Origin: Mesorhizobium sp. NFR06 | Lineage (GTDB): Bacteria > Pseudomonadota > Alphaproteobacteria > Rhizobiales > Rhizobiaceae | Length of the DNA stretch: 64,000 nt | NCBI RefSeq assembly: GCF_900115245.1 | Contig: NZ_FOVT01000003.1 | Span: forward strand, 248,001 to 312,000 | Direction: 5' to 3' | Part shown: one piece after another, positions 52,154 to 61,061 of the stretch | Numbering within the stretch: the first letter of the stretch is position 1 | How the letters are laid out: the number at the start of each line of letters is the position of its first letter | Translations under genes and position numbers: made by a program | The notes under the pieces: generated by a model | Told to the model about the DNA's origin: nothing | Seen by the model: only the letters and a program-made list of their open reading frames with translations | Databases searched by the model: none

Positions 52154-54395
52154 GAATGGTTTCCCGGGTTCGTGCGCGTCGCGCGAGGCGGGCTCGCAGG
52201 CGACCGAAGATGTTGGCCTGGCGCACCCAGATGTCGATCAGCACCGCGGCAATGAGGATGACGCCAATGAAGACGTTGATCCAATGCTGCGGCATGCTGA
52301 AGCCCTGGACATTGAGCTGCAGGAGCGCCCGAACGAGAGTGATCACGGCTGCACCGGCCAGAGAACCCAGCATGGTGCCGTAGCCGCCGAAGATCGACCC
52401 GCCGCCGATGATCACGGACGCGATGGCGTCGAGTTCGCGGAACTGGCCTGCAACGGGGTTGAAGCTTCGGAAATAGGCGACGTTGATAATCCCGGCCATC
52501 GTCGCGCAGAACGCCGCCAGCATGAGCGAGATGAAGCGCGCCCGGTTGGTGTTGATGCCGGCATAGGCGGCGGCGCGGATGTTGCCGCCGGTTGCATAGA
52601 CCTTTTGCCCGAACGGCGTGTAGGCGAGCACGGTGCCGGCAATCAGGGCGACGAAGATCATCCAGACCGTCTGCACGCTGACCACCTCGGCCAGTGTTTT
52701 GAGGATGCCGTCCGGAAGCACGACGCCGAAATGAAGGAGGATGTCGTTCACCTTGCGGCCGAGCAAATTGTAGCCTTCCGGCCAGCCGGTAAGCTGCTGG
52801 CCGGCGACGAACCACGCCGCGAGGCCGCGGGCGATGTAAAACATGCCAAGTGTTGCGATGAAGGCCGGGAGTTTCAAGCCGACGGCGACGACGGCGTTGA
52901 CGAGGCCGGCGAGCATTCCCGCAAGCAGGCCCATCGCGATAGCGGTGACGGGGTCGGCGCCCAGGACCTTCAGGAAATAGGCCGCCGCGCTGCCGGCGAG
53001 CGCCAGGACGGCTCCGACGGAGAGGTCGATATCGCCGGCTGCGATGACGTAGGTAAGCCCGACCGTGATTAGCGCCAACTCGGTATAGTTGAGCAGGATC
53101 GCGAAAGTGTTGGACAGGTTCCACCAATAATCCGGTCTGAGGAAAAGACCCGTAAGCCACAGCACCACGGTCAGGATGACGGCAAGCGCGTCGCGCCGGG
53201 CGAGGAACTTGCCGAACCCGGTCGCCGACAGCGCGATGTCCGTCGCCATTGCGCCTTTGGTCACCACGCCCTCGAGCGCGACGCCGCCGATCTCGAAGGC
53301 CGGCGGCGGCGGCCTGCCGCGCAGCCATGCCCAGAGGCGCGCCGCGACCTGGCGGCGGATGAGGTAAGGTTCAATCAGCACGGCTATGACGAGCAGCAGC
53401 CCTAGGAAGACCGGAACCGCGCCCACCGGCAGGGAGTAGACGGCGTTGACCGTCACCTCCTCCTCGCCGATCTTGATGGTGCGCGTGATCGGCAAGCCCT
53501 CGCGCAGCACCTTGTCGAGCAGCACGACCAGCGTGGCGCCGAGGCAGGACCCGGCGACGCGGCCGCGACCGCCGAGAATGGAAGCGCCGCCGATGATCAC
53601 CGCGGCGATGACGGTCAGTTCGCCGCTGACGCCGTAAAGCGGGGTCACGCCCTTGTCCTGGGCGGCCGACAGAAGGCCTGCGACGGCGGCGCAGAGCGAC
53701 GAGAGCAGATAGGCGCGGATGCGCACCCAGTTGGTCGGTATGCCGGCATAGACTGCAGCCTGCTCATTGCCGCCCGTCGCGAACGTCTCGTAGCCCCAGC
53801 GGGTGTTGGCGAGCACGTAGGCGCCGATTGCGGCAACGACCGCGAAGATCGCAATCTGGTTGTTGAAGCCGAAGAGGTTCGTCTCACCGAGATGGAAGAA
53901 GAGCGGAGTCTCCTTCGCTTTGGCTGGGTAGTAGATCGCCTGCCCTTGGGTCAGCGCGAGCACGAAGCCGCGGCCGATCAGCAGCGTGGTCAAGGTGGCG
54001 ATGAACGCCGGCACTTTGAGGATGGTAACGAGCACGCCATTGACAAGCCCGATCAGCGCGCCAAGAAGGACGCAGACGATCACCGACGTGACGATGTCGA
54101 GATCGGCGAAGCTTGGCGCGAACAGCCTGGCAAAAACCACGGCCACCAGGCCGTAGATGGAGCCGACCGACAGGTCGAGATCCTTGTTGACGATGACGAA
54201 CGTCATTCCGACGGCGATAATGGCCACCCGCGAGGTGTCGCGAAGCAGCGCATGGAACGCATCCGACGAGCCGAAGAAGGTCGGATTGACGACAGCGCCG
54301 CCGAGATAGATCAGCGCCAGCAAGACAAGCAATCCCATTTCCCAGCCGCCGATTAGCTGGGATGGAAGGCGGCGGGCGAGAGCTGCGGCGGACAT
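52146..54395 (-). CDS. Fused double permease of a ribose-type sugar ABC transporter
   Basis: A 749-residue protein in which two complete CUT2-type permeases are joined in one frame without a stop. The first half (about 1-360) has NKDLDLSVGSIYG, VPAFIATLTTLLIGRGFVLA and GGASILGGRGRVAGS. The second half (about 390-749) has AAGDIDLSVGAVLA, LPAFIATLGMFYIARGLAAW and GGGSIFGGYGTMLGS. A linker of about 30-40 residues (RGRPPPPAFEIGGVALEGVV) connects them. Normal permeases of this class are 310-350 residues and dimerise. The gene lies between the binding-protein gene and the single-domain ATPase gene. Confidence 0.93.
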   Translation of the reverse strand: MSAAALARRLPSQLIGGWEMGLLVLLALIYLGGAVVNPTFFGSSDAFHALLRDTSRVAIIAVGMTFVIVNKDLDLSVGSIYGLVAVVFARLFAPSFADLDIVTSVIVCVLLGALIGLVNGVLVTILKVPAFIATLTTLLIGRGFVLALTQGQAIYYPAKAKETPLFFHLGETNLFGFNNQIAIFAVVAAIGAYVLANTRWGYETFATGGNEQAAVYAGIPTNWVRIRAYLLSSLCAAVAGLLSAAQDKGVTPLYGVSGELTVIAAVIIGGASILGGRGRVAGSCLGATLVVLLDKVLREGLPITRTIKIGEEEVTVNAVYSLPVGAVPVFLGLLLVIAVLIEPYLIRRQVAARLWAWLRGRPPPPAFEIGGVALEGVVTKGAMATDIALSATGFGKFLARRDALAVILTVVLWLTGLFLRPDYWWNLSNTFAILLNYTELALITVGLTYVIAAGDIDLSVGAVLALAGSAAAYFLKVLGADPVTAIAMGLLAGMLAGLVNAVVAVGLKLPAFIATLGMFYIARGLAAWFVAGQQLTGWPEGYNLLGRKVNDILLHFGVVLPDGILKTLAEVVSVQTVWMIFVALIAGTVLAYTPFGQKVYATGGNIRAAAYAGINTNRARFISLMLAAFCATMAGIINVAYFRSFNPVAGQFRELDAIASVIIGGGSIFGGYGTMLGSLAGAAVITLVRALLQLNVQGFSMPQHWINVFIGVILIAAVLIDIWVRQANIFGRLRARLARRARTRETIHA

Positions 54396-54483
54396 ACCGA
54401 TAACAGGGCCGATAACAGGGTTCCGAAAGATAAGATGCGCGGGAGGATGTCACCCTCCCGCGACGGGTTCAGGATCGCCTCCT

Positions 54484-54512
54484 AAAGCGCGTCGCGTCAC
54501 GCGACGCGCTTT
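54484..54512. terminator. Strong hairpin after the binding-protein gene
   Basis: The 13-base arms AAAGCGCGTCGCG (54484-54496) and CGCGACGCGCTTT (54500-54512) pair perfectly around a 3-base loop. It lies in the 183-base gap between the binding-protein gene and the fused permease gene. On the minus strand the stem ends in TTT. Confidence 0.65.
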
Positions 54513-54525
54513 GGGTTCTTGTTTC

Positions 54526-54574
54526 ATGCATGTCGTTCTCCCAAAACCGCTGCGCACTTTTGGGCGACATGCAT
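54526..54574. repeat. CATGTCG-family palindromic repeat
   Basis: ATGCATGTCG (54526-54535) and CGACATGCAT (54565-54574) are outer arms, CCCAAAA (54540-54546) and TTTTGGG (54558-54564) inner arms. Same family as 8001-8049, inverted. It ends five bases before the binding-protein stop. Confidence 0.7.
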
Positions 54575-54578
54575 TGGT

Positions 54579-55661
54579 TCAATTCTCGAAGCGCTTGCCG
54601 ACCTTTGCCACAGTTTCCGACGTCACGAGTTGGGCGCGCGTGTCGAGATTGGCGGCCGCGATACCGCGGTCGATCTGCAGATAGAGCTGCATGACCGGAT
54701 AGAAGCCCTGCAAGAAGGGCTGCTGCCCGAGCGCGCCCGTCAGGTCGCCGCTCTTCAACGCATCCTGCTGGGCCGGACCGAGGTCGAACCCATAGGCGCA
54801 GATCTTCCCGGTTTTTCCGGTCTGGGCGACGGCCTTGGCGAGCGCCGGCGTGAACACGTTGTTACCGGCGAACGCTCCGACGACGTCACCGCGCGATTCG
54901 AACAGCGTCACGATGCCGTTCACCGGATCGTTCGGATTGGTGTCGATGCCGGTGTTCTCGGGACCTGCGTCGACCTTGAAGGCCTCGAGCTTGCCGGCGG
55001 CCTTCAGGCCTTTGACGATTGCGTTGAAGGCCGAGGTGACGCGATTGTTCACCTCGATGTTGCCCATTGCGGTCGATGACGGCAGGACGATCGAGCCCTT
55101 CTCGATCCCCTTGTCCGCCAGGCACTTGACGAGCGCCTCGCCGGCGATCGCCGCGGCGGAGGCGTCCTGGCCAGTGTGGCTGATGCTGCTGCGGTCGAGG
55201 ATCGTGGCATCGAAGGAATTGGTCGTTGCTACCGGTATGCCCTTCGCCTCGGCGGCCTTGACGATGTCGTTATAGGCGCCGACCTGGGGCGTCGTCATGA
55301 TCAGCCCGTCGATCGTCGGGTCCTGCACGATCTGATTCAGGATTTCGATCTCGCGGGCCGGGTCGTCGGTCGGAGATTCCGAGCCGAGCAGCAGTATCTT
55401 GGCGCCGATCAGATTGCCGGCGGCAGTCGCGCCGACATAGACCGGATCGAAGAAGCCGTTGCCGGCCGTGTGGGTCACGATCGCGAAGGTCAGGTGACCA
55501 TCGGCCGAATGGAAATCCTTGGTGGTGGGGGCTTCCTTTGCGGCTTCCTCGAAGTTGTAGCCGCCGACTGCTTTCTCGACGCCGCCGGACTGCGCGAAGG
55601 CGGAGGGCACGCCGAGCAACAACGCCGCGGCTGATACCGCGAGCGGGAAAGTACGTCTCAT
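54579..55661 (-). CDS. Sugar ABC transporter substrate-binding protein
   Basis: A 360-residue periplasmic binding protein with signal peptide FPLAVSAAALLLGVPSAFA. The fold is that of ribose-type proteins: LTFAIVTHTAGNGFFDPVYV at the N-terminal ligand face, DPTIDGLIMTTPQVGAYNDI, GIPVATTNSFDATILDRSSI and GAFAGNNVFTPALAKAVAQT. GGGAGG precedes the ATG at 55661. First gene of the operon with the fused permease and the single ATPase. The ligand is unknown. Confidence 0.93.
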   Translation of the reverse strand: MRRTFPLAVSAAALLLGVPSAFAQSGGVEKAVGGYNFEEAAKEAPTTKDFHSADGHLTFAIVTHTAGNGFFDPVYVGATAAGNLIGAKILLLGSESPTDDPAREIEILNQIVQDPTIDGLIMTTPQVGAYNDIVKAAEAKGIPVATTNSFDATILDRSSISHTGQDASAAAIAGEALVKCLADKGIEKGSIVLPSSTAMGNIEVNNRVTSAFNAIVKGLKAAGKLEAFKVDAGPENTGIDTNPNDPVNGIVTLFESRGDVVGAFAGNNVFTPALAKAVAQTGKTGKICAYGFDLGPAQQDALKSGDLTGALGQQPFLQGFYPVMQLYLQIDRGIAAANLDTRAQLVTSETVAKVGKRFEN

Positions 55662-56089
55662 GATTATCCTCCCTTGCATTCAACGGGCGGAAGCCGTTCG
55701 AGCGCATTATTCAGGGGATTTTCCGAGTGCTTCCTCCCACTCCGCAATATTCCGCCCAAAGCCTGTCCAAGTAAATAGCCTGCTGCATCCAGTGTTCGGG
55801 GGCGACGTCACGCGAAAAAGCGCGGAACGAATTCGGCCGCCCCCCACACAGCCCCTCTCCTTGCGCTGGTAGACCAGATTGCGATTGCGATGGCCAGGTT
55901 CAGGAGCCTGCTGCGAACCATTGCGGCCCCTCCAGCCTCGATGTATTTTAGCGATTTGTAATATGATGAAAAAGGCCTCTGACGCGACGATTTTTCTCTT
56001 GTCCTGTCTCGGCAGATTGCATGCTCTCTGACGGACCTTGAAATCGCAATTCATGTGGTCGCCCGGTAACACCGGTCAAGGGATTTGCC
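55662..56089. other. Gene-free stretch of 428 bases
   Basis: It is divergent between the sugar-binding protein gene (minus) and the glycine-rich secreted protein gene (plus), so it must hold both promoters. The part near 55935-55990 is AT-richer (TTTGTAATATGATGAAAAA). I see no convincing open frame, dyad or known repeat. AAGGGA about nine bases before 56090 may be the ribosome site of the secreted protein. Confidence 0.5.
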
Positions 56090-57409
56090 ATGCTCCGGCT
56101 TTGCGGGTTCTTCGCGGCCTTCATCCTCGCGAGCTTCACGAGCTTCGACGATTCCGCCGGTCGAAAAGCCGCCTTCGTGCCCGGCAATTTCGCCAATCGG
56201 GAAATCCCGGCCAAGGGTGCCGAGGACATATCCGATAGGTTTCGGCTGCCCCGTTTCGACCTTCTCGCCGCGCGCAATCTCGCCAGGCGGCAATTCGAGG
56301 ACCGATCCATCGAGGCGGCCACTGAGCAGGGGCATGTGCGTGCTCGCTTCGAACTCGGGTCGACGGCCGCGGTGGGAACGTCGTGGATGGCCATAGACGA
56401 CAGGCGGCCGGCCGATGCCTTCCGCATGGCTGCGATAGACGAGAGGAATCCCAATGGCACGACGTCCCGGGGTCGCGCCCTGTTCAATGGCTACGGCGAT
56501 ATGCGGCGACTTTCCTGCAAAAGCGCATCTCAGACGATTACCGGCGATCAGCGGGACTTCCCGATTTCCGCATCCGTTAGTCTCGACCGATCTCTGAGCG
56601 CAAAAGATATTTCCGGAACTCTTGCCACCTCGTATCCCTGGATTATTTTGGACCATGCAACCATCCATTTGTCAAACCTTGGCGTGACAGCGAACTTCTT
56701 ACGGTTCTGCAAGCTTGAATTTCGTCATGATTCGAAGATAGTTGTTGGCGATAGCGATTTGTTTCTACTGAGCAACCATATTGTTTCCGCGGGCGGAACG
56801 ATTGCAGGTCTGGATTCCAATGCAACCGAGGATGCTGCTGCACCTGTTCCGGCAAGCGGCGTCGGCGCAAGCGGAACGCCTGGAAAAGCCGGCGCCTCAT
56901 CCAGCTCGGTTCTGATTGCCGTTGTGATTCAACTCGACGGCTCTCTCGCAATAGAGCTCGATGGAGCACATGGGGGAGACGGGGGTGCAGGTGGGCCGGC
57001 GGCCGTGGGCGCAGATGCTGGCATCGGTGACTCTGATCCTTCGTTCGACTGTCGGCGCGACCTGGAGGAAAGCGGTTTTGCAGGCATGCAGGGGGGCACG
57101 GGTGGAAATGGCGGAGCGGGAGGCAATGCGGGCAGCCTGCAAGTCTTCCGACTTGAAGAAACCATATTTCCGACCGGTGCGATCGCGTATTCGGGACGGG
57201 GTGGCCCTGGGGGCACCGGCGGGCAAGGAGGTCAAGGCGCGGAAGCGGGTCCAGATGGTGCTCAGACGAAGTATTGCTACGGCGGCAATTCTACCTCAAA
57301 GCGACCGCCGGGTGCCAACGGGGCAAATGGTTTGTCGGGAATAGCTGGAATCGACGGAATTTATCGGAATTCAACAGTGGCTGAAGAAGATATCGTCAAC
57401 TTCTTCTGA
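56090..57409 (+). CDS. Unrecognised secreted protein with glycine-rich, collagen-like C-terminal half
   Basis: A 439-residue protein that I cannot place in a family. It begins with a probable signal peptide (MLRLCGFFAAFILASFTSF). Residues about 25-200 are polar and mixed. The part from about 175 to 285 has short beta-like strands (PWIILDHATIHLSNLGVTA, LLIAVVIQLDGSLAIELDG), and from about 285 there are Gly-rich blocks: GGDGGAGGPAAVGADAG, GGTGGNGGAGGNAGSLQVF, GGPGGTGGQGGQGAEAGPDG and PPGANGANGLSGIAGIDG, divided by single strands. Four Cys lie in the Gly-rich part and its borders. From about 56560 the DNA is less GC-rich than the neighbours, suggesting transfer. A surface or matrix role is only a guess. 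Confidence 0.7.
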   Translation: MLRLCGFFAAFILASFTSFDDSAGRKAAFVPGNFANREIPAKGAEDISDRFRLPRFDLLAARNLARRQFEDRSIEAATEQGHVRARFELGSTAAVGTSWMAIDDRRPADAFRMAAIDERNPNGTTSRGRALFNGYGDMRRLSCKSASQTITGDQRDFPISASVSLDRSLSAKDISGTLATSYPWIILDHATIHLSNLGVTANFLRFCKLEFRHDSKIVVGDSDLFLLSNHIVSAGGTIAGLDSNATEDAAAPVPASGVGASGTPGKAGASSSSVLIAVVIQLDGSLAIELDGAHGGDGGAGGPAAVGADAGIGDSDPSFDCRRDLEESGFAGMQGGTGGNGGAGGNAGSLQVFRLEETIFPTGAIAYSGRGGPGGTGGQGGQGAEAGPDGAQTKYCYGGNSTSKRPPGANGANGLSGIAGIDGIYRNSTVAEEDIVNFF

Positions 57410-57535
57410 TTTGCTTGAAGCTTGTCGAGGCGCGCCGCGTAACGCCCGCCCAAACTCGACGCGCTTGAGCATTCAGCCTTGCATTCCCATCGGCGTGGAT
57501 CGCGCCCCCGACGCTGCGCCGCACACTTGCGGACA

Positions 57536-58765
57536 TCAGGCCAGTACTTCCGCACCTCGCCTTGCCTTCCACATAAGGACCAAGACGGCGGAGAGATTGA
57601 CCAGGTTCCAGGCGATGCCGTTGAGGAACGCAGCGGCGTAGGAGCCTGTGAGGTCGTAAATCCAGCCCGACATCCAGCCGCCGACCGCCATGCCGAAGAT
57701 GGTCGCCATCAAGACGATGCCGACGCGCTGGCCGGCTTCCCTGGCCGGCATGTAGTCGCGCACGATGATCGCATAACAGGGCACGATGCCGCCTTGCGAG
57801 AGACCGAAGATGAGCGAGACGACATAGAGCGAGGCGAGCCCGTCGAAGGGGATATAGAAGAGCAGCGACACGCATTGCAGCGCCGAACCGATGAGCAACG
57901 TCTTCACCGCGCCGATGCGATCGGCGAGGAAACCCGACCCGATGCGGCTGACGACGCCCGCCGCCAGCATGATCGACAGCATGTCGGCGCCGCGCGCGAC
58001 GCCATAGCCGAGATCCATGCAATAGGCGACGATATGCACCTGCGGCATCGACATTGCCATGCAGCAGCCGAAGCCGGCGACGACCAGCAACATTTGCAGC
58101 GCTGACGGCGACAATGAGATCGGCTGAACCGGCCGGCTGCCGGACGAGCCGGCGGCCTCGCGCGGCGCGCCGCGCCGCAGCATCAGCACCAGCGGCACCA
58201 TTGTCACAAGACAGAACACACCGATCGCCGCGTAAACGAAACGCCAGCCTCCACCTCCCATGATGTAGGGAATCACGATCGGCCAGACCGCACCGGCCAG
58301 ATAGCTGCCGGAGGCGGCGGCCGTCACGGCGACCCCGCGGCGGCGGTTGAACCAATGCGAAATATCCGCGATCAGCGGCCCGAAGATCGCCGAGGTGCCG
58401 AGGCCGATCAGCAGCCCCTGGGCAAGGGTGAAGCCGATGATCGACGTGGTGAGCGACGCGAGAAGAAAGCCCGCACTCAGCGCCGCCGCGGAGGCGAGTG
58501 CCGGTATCCAATAACCCATACGATCGATGGCGCGCCCGACCAGCACATTGCCGGCGGCAAAGCCCACCATGGTCGCGGTGTAAGGCACGGATGCTGCCGC
58601 CCGATCGATGCCGAACTCGGCCTGCACGGCGGGCAGAACCACGACCACAGCCCACATGCCGGCGCCGCCGATCGTCGCCAGCAGCAAGGAAATGCCGAGC
58701 CGCATCCATGCATAGAAGCTGTCGATGCCGGCGCCGTTTGCCGCGTTTCCTGGGACTGTCGTCAC
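57536..58765 (-). CDS. MFS transporter, monocarboxylate/oxalate-antiporter type
   Basis: A 409-residue protein with about 12 membrane helices. ADISHWFNRRRGVAVTAAASG between helices 4 and 5 and the GLIFGLSQGGIVPCYAIIVRDYM region in the second half recall the MCT/OxlT branch of the major facilitator family. DRMGYW after helix 2 is the usual MFS motif A remnant. The frame is open upstream, but the GTG at 58765 has AGGA seven bases before it and gives a short cytoplasmic tail. The substrate is probably an organic anion; no linked catabolic gene helps to name it. Confidence 0.88.
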   Translation of the reverse strand: MTTVPGNAANGAGIDSFYAWMRLGISLLLATIGGAGMWAVVVVLPAVQAEFGIDRAAASVPYTATMVGFAAGNVLVGRAIDRMGYWIPALASAAALSAGFLLASLTTSIIGFTLAQGLLIGLGTSAIFGPLIADISHWFNRRRGVAVTAAASGSYLAGAVWPIVIPYIMGGGGWRFVYAAIGVFCLVTMVPLVLMLRRGAPREAAGSSGSRPVQPISLSPSALQMLLVVAGFGCCMAMSMPQVHIVAYCMDLGYGVARGADMLSIMLAAGVVSRIGSGFLADRIGAVKTLLIGSALQCVSLLFYIPFDGLASLYVVSLIFGLSQGGIVPCYAIIVRDYMPAREAGQRVGIVLMATIFGMAVGGWMSGWIYDLTGSYAAAFLNGIAWNLVNLSAVLVLMWKARRGAEVLA

Positions 58766-58922
58766 GGCGTTTCCTGTCCGCGATTTCTTCGAGATCGGGC
58801 GTTTGGGCGCACTATCGGCGCATTTCCTGAGCCGAGCAGCGCCACGACGCACAATTCCGTGGCTCCAGTGACCGGGAACCGGTCCTGCCGCCCCGAGTTG
58901 TGCCCATGAAAGGAGCTTCACC

Positions 58923-59210
58923 ATGACCGCTAAAAAGAAATGGTCGGCTGAAGTGACCGAGCACAGCGACGCGCTGGATCTCGAGGAGCACGTCTTTGAA
59001 TCCGACGACGCCAAGAAGATCGCCGCATCGCTGAAGCGTTCAGCCGAGCACAGCCATCGCCGCAAGGCGGAGCCGTTCCAATCCGCCATGTCGATGTTGA
59101 ATTTCTATATCAACCGCGCCGGCAAGAACCTGCCCGACAAGCGCAAGAAGGTGCTGGAAAAAGCCAAGGACGAGCTGCGTGCTGCCTTCGGTCGCGAGAA
59201 GCAGGATTAG
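58923..59210 (+). CDS. DUF3175 domain-containing protein
   Basis: A 95-residue basic protein, TAKKKWSAEVTEHSDALDLE at the N-terminus and PFQSAMSMLNFYINRAGKNL in the middle, which matches the DUF3175 family as I remember it. The family covers ~90-110 residues and its function is unknown. AAAGGAG sits nine bases before the ATG. It is convergent with the FCD regulator gene. Confidence 0.85.
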   Translation: MTAKKKWSAEVTEHSDALDLEEHVFESDDAKKIAASLKRSAEHSHRRKAEPFQSAMSMLNFYINRAGKNLPDKRKKVLEKAKDELRAAFGREKQD

Positions 59211-59253
59211 TGCTGCGACGACTGAGGTGCGGTTGGCCGGTCCCTGAAGGGCC

Positions 59254-60030
59254 TTAGCGCGACTGGATCACTTCATCGGTATTGGCCAGCAGCTTGCGGA
59301 CCGCGTTGCGCGCCGCATCCGGCCTTTTCAGGCGGATGTTCCGTTCGATCGCTTCATGCAGCTTCTGGGCATGATGCAGATCGTCCAGCTCGCGGGTCGT
59401 GTAGGCGAAGAGGTGATCGAAGGCGGATTCGATCAGCACGCCCAGCGGCACCAGCAGGTCGTTGCCAGACGCCCTGAGGATGGCGAGGTGGAAGCGGGTG
59501 TCGGCGCGGGTGCGCTCCTGCAGGTTGGTGGCCTCGCCCATCTCGCGGCAGGCCTGGCTGATCTCGGCCATCTGCTCGTCGGTGCGCCGCATCGCCGCGA
59601 AGGCTGTCGCCTCCGGCTCGATGATATGACGGAACTCCTGTACCGTCTTCAGGAACACCTCGCGGTCCGGCGACGTCGCATACCAGGACAGCACGTCGCG
59701 ATCGAGAAGGTTCCAGCGTTCCTTCGGTTCGACCCAGCTGCCGATCTTCGGCCGCGACGCCAGAAGACTCTTTGCCATCAGCATCTTGATCGCCTCGCGC
59801 ACCGCGGAACGGCTGACATCGAAGGTCTCCGACCATTTTGCTTCGTTGGGCAGGATGGTGCCCGGCGGATAGTCGCCGCGCACGATCCGAAGTCCGATCT
59901 CGCTGGCTAAGGACGTGTGCACGCTGGCGCCCGGCATGCGTGGCGCATTGGCCCGGCGAATGCCTGCCGGACGCTCCGCGTCCGCCGTTTTTGTCGGTCT
60001 TTTTTCGTTGTTCGGCTTCGCGTCCCGCAT
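59254..60030 (-). CDS. FadR-type (FCD) GntR family transcriptional regulator
   Basis: A 258-residue regulator. After a basic N-terminal tail, residues about 38-105 form the GntR winged helix (SEIGLRIVRGDYPPGTILPN and VSRSAVREAIKMLMAKSLLA). Residues about 115-250 are the helical FCD ligand domain: EFRHIIEPEATAFAAMRR, DTRFHLAILRASGNDLLVPL and the final HEAIERNIRLKRPDAARNAV hold the Asp/His metal site. It is encoded next to two NAD(P) oxidoreductase genes and a sugar-type ABC system whose control regions contain the same palindrome, so it is probably their repressor, responding to a sugar acid. Confidence 0.93.
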   Translation of the reverse strand: MRDAKPNNEKRPTKTADAERPAGIRRANAPRMPGASVHTSLASEIGLRIVRGDYPPGTILPNEAKWSETFDVSRSAVREAIKMLMAKSLLASRPKIGSWVEPKERWNLLDRDVLSWYATSPDREVFLKTVQEFRHIIEPEATAFAAMRRTDEQMAEISQACREMGEATNLQERTRADTRFHLAILRASGNDLLVPLGVLIESAFDHLFAYTTRELDDLHHAQKLHEAIERNIRLKRPDAARNAVRKLLANTDEVIQSR

Positions 60031-60133
60031 ATGGTCCAGAAAGTCCCGTTTTCAGAAGCTGTCAAGCACGGCAGGCCCGCTTTGCCGCAACGCGCGAGGA
60101 TGTGCACAGCTCAACCGGCATTTTGCGTCACCT

Positions 60134-61030
60134 TCACGCCGTTTTGACGTATTTGCGCCAGCTGTGCTGCGGCCGGAAGCCGAGCACGTCGCGCGCCTTG
60201 CGGTTCGAAAGCAGCGTCTCATATTCGCCAAGCTCGGCCTTGACCGGCACGCCCGGATAAAAGCGTTTCAAGAGCTCCGCCGTCGGCAGATCCGATGAGG
60301 TATCGTCGTTGGCCGCGTTGAACACCTGGTAGCCCAAACCATCCTTCTCGATGGCCCGCAAGGTGATTTGGCCGAGATCGCGCGCGTCGATGTAGCTCCA
60401 GGCGATGCGCTTGCGGAAGCCGGGATCGGCGAACCATTTCGGGAACAGCGAGTATTCGTGGGGTTCGATGACGTTGCCGATGCGCAGCGCATAGATATCG
60501 AAGCCGCTGCGCAGCGCGAAAGCGCGCGCGGTCTTCTCGTTGACGATCTTCGACAGCGCGTAGCTGTCCATTGGGTCGACGTCATAATCCTCGTCGAGCG
60601 GAAAATGCGTGGGATTGCGCGGCTCGTTGGCGAAAACCAAGCCGTAGGTCGTCTCCGACGAGGCGATGACGACCTTGCGGATGCCGAGCTTCACCGCCGC
60701 CTCGATGACATTGTAGGTGCCCATCGCATTGATGCGGAACACTTCGTTGTCGGGCGTGATCATAATGCGCGGGATCGCCGCGAAATGCACCACGGCGTCG
60801 ACCGGCTGCGCCCGCAGGGACGGGTCGAACTCATGCAGGCCCATATAGCTCGACAGGGCGTTGAACACCTGCCCGCTGTCGGTGATATCGGTGATCAGGG
60901 TGCGCACCTTCGGATTGTCGAGCGGCTTGGTGTCGATGTTGAGCACCTGGCAGCCATGCTCGACCAGATACTGAACGACGTGCCGGCCGGCCTTGCCGCT
61001 GCCGCCGGTGAACATGATCCGTTTCGTCAT
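60134..61030 (-). CDS. NAD-dependent epimerase/dehydratase family protein (extended SDR)
   Basis: A 298-residue extended SDR. The Rossmann motif is IMFTGGSGKAGRHVVQYL, the active site has SSETTYG and Tyr-Ala-Leu-Ser-Lys in DSYALSKIVNE, and RIGNVIEPHEYSLFPKWF lines the substrate pocket. It resembles uronate dehydrogenases and nucleotide-sugar epimerases, so oxidation of a sugar or sugar acid is likely. GGAGAG lies five bases before the ATG at 61030. It is divergent from the beta-hydroxyacid dehydrogenase gene, with a perfect 15-base palindrome between them. Confidence 0.9.
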   Translation of the reverse strand: MTKRIMFTGGSGKAGRHVVQYLVEHGCQVLNIDTKPLDNPKVRTLITDITDSGQVFNALSSYMGLHEFDPSLRAQPVDAVVHFAAIPRIMITPDNEVFRINAMGTYNVIEAAVKLGIRKVVIASSETTYGLVFANEPRNPTHFPLDEDYDVDPMDSYALSKIVNEKTARAFALRSGFDIYALRIGNVIEPHEYSLFPKWFADPGFRKRIAWSYIDARDLGQITLRAIEKDGLGYQVFNAANDDTSSDLPTAELLKRFYPGVPVKAELGEYETLLSNRKARDVLGFRPQHSWRKYVKTA

Positions 61031-61061
61031 TTTGCTCTCCACAATTCTCGGCAATTATGTG

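Noticed and set aside
56051..56668. A 205-codon minus-strand frame opposite the start of the secreted Gly-rich gene
   Set aside because: The plus-strand frame is longer, has a signal peptide and an AAGGGA ribosome site; the minus-strand frame has neither and no recognisable domain.
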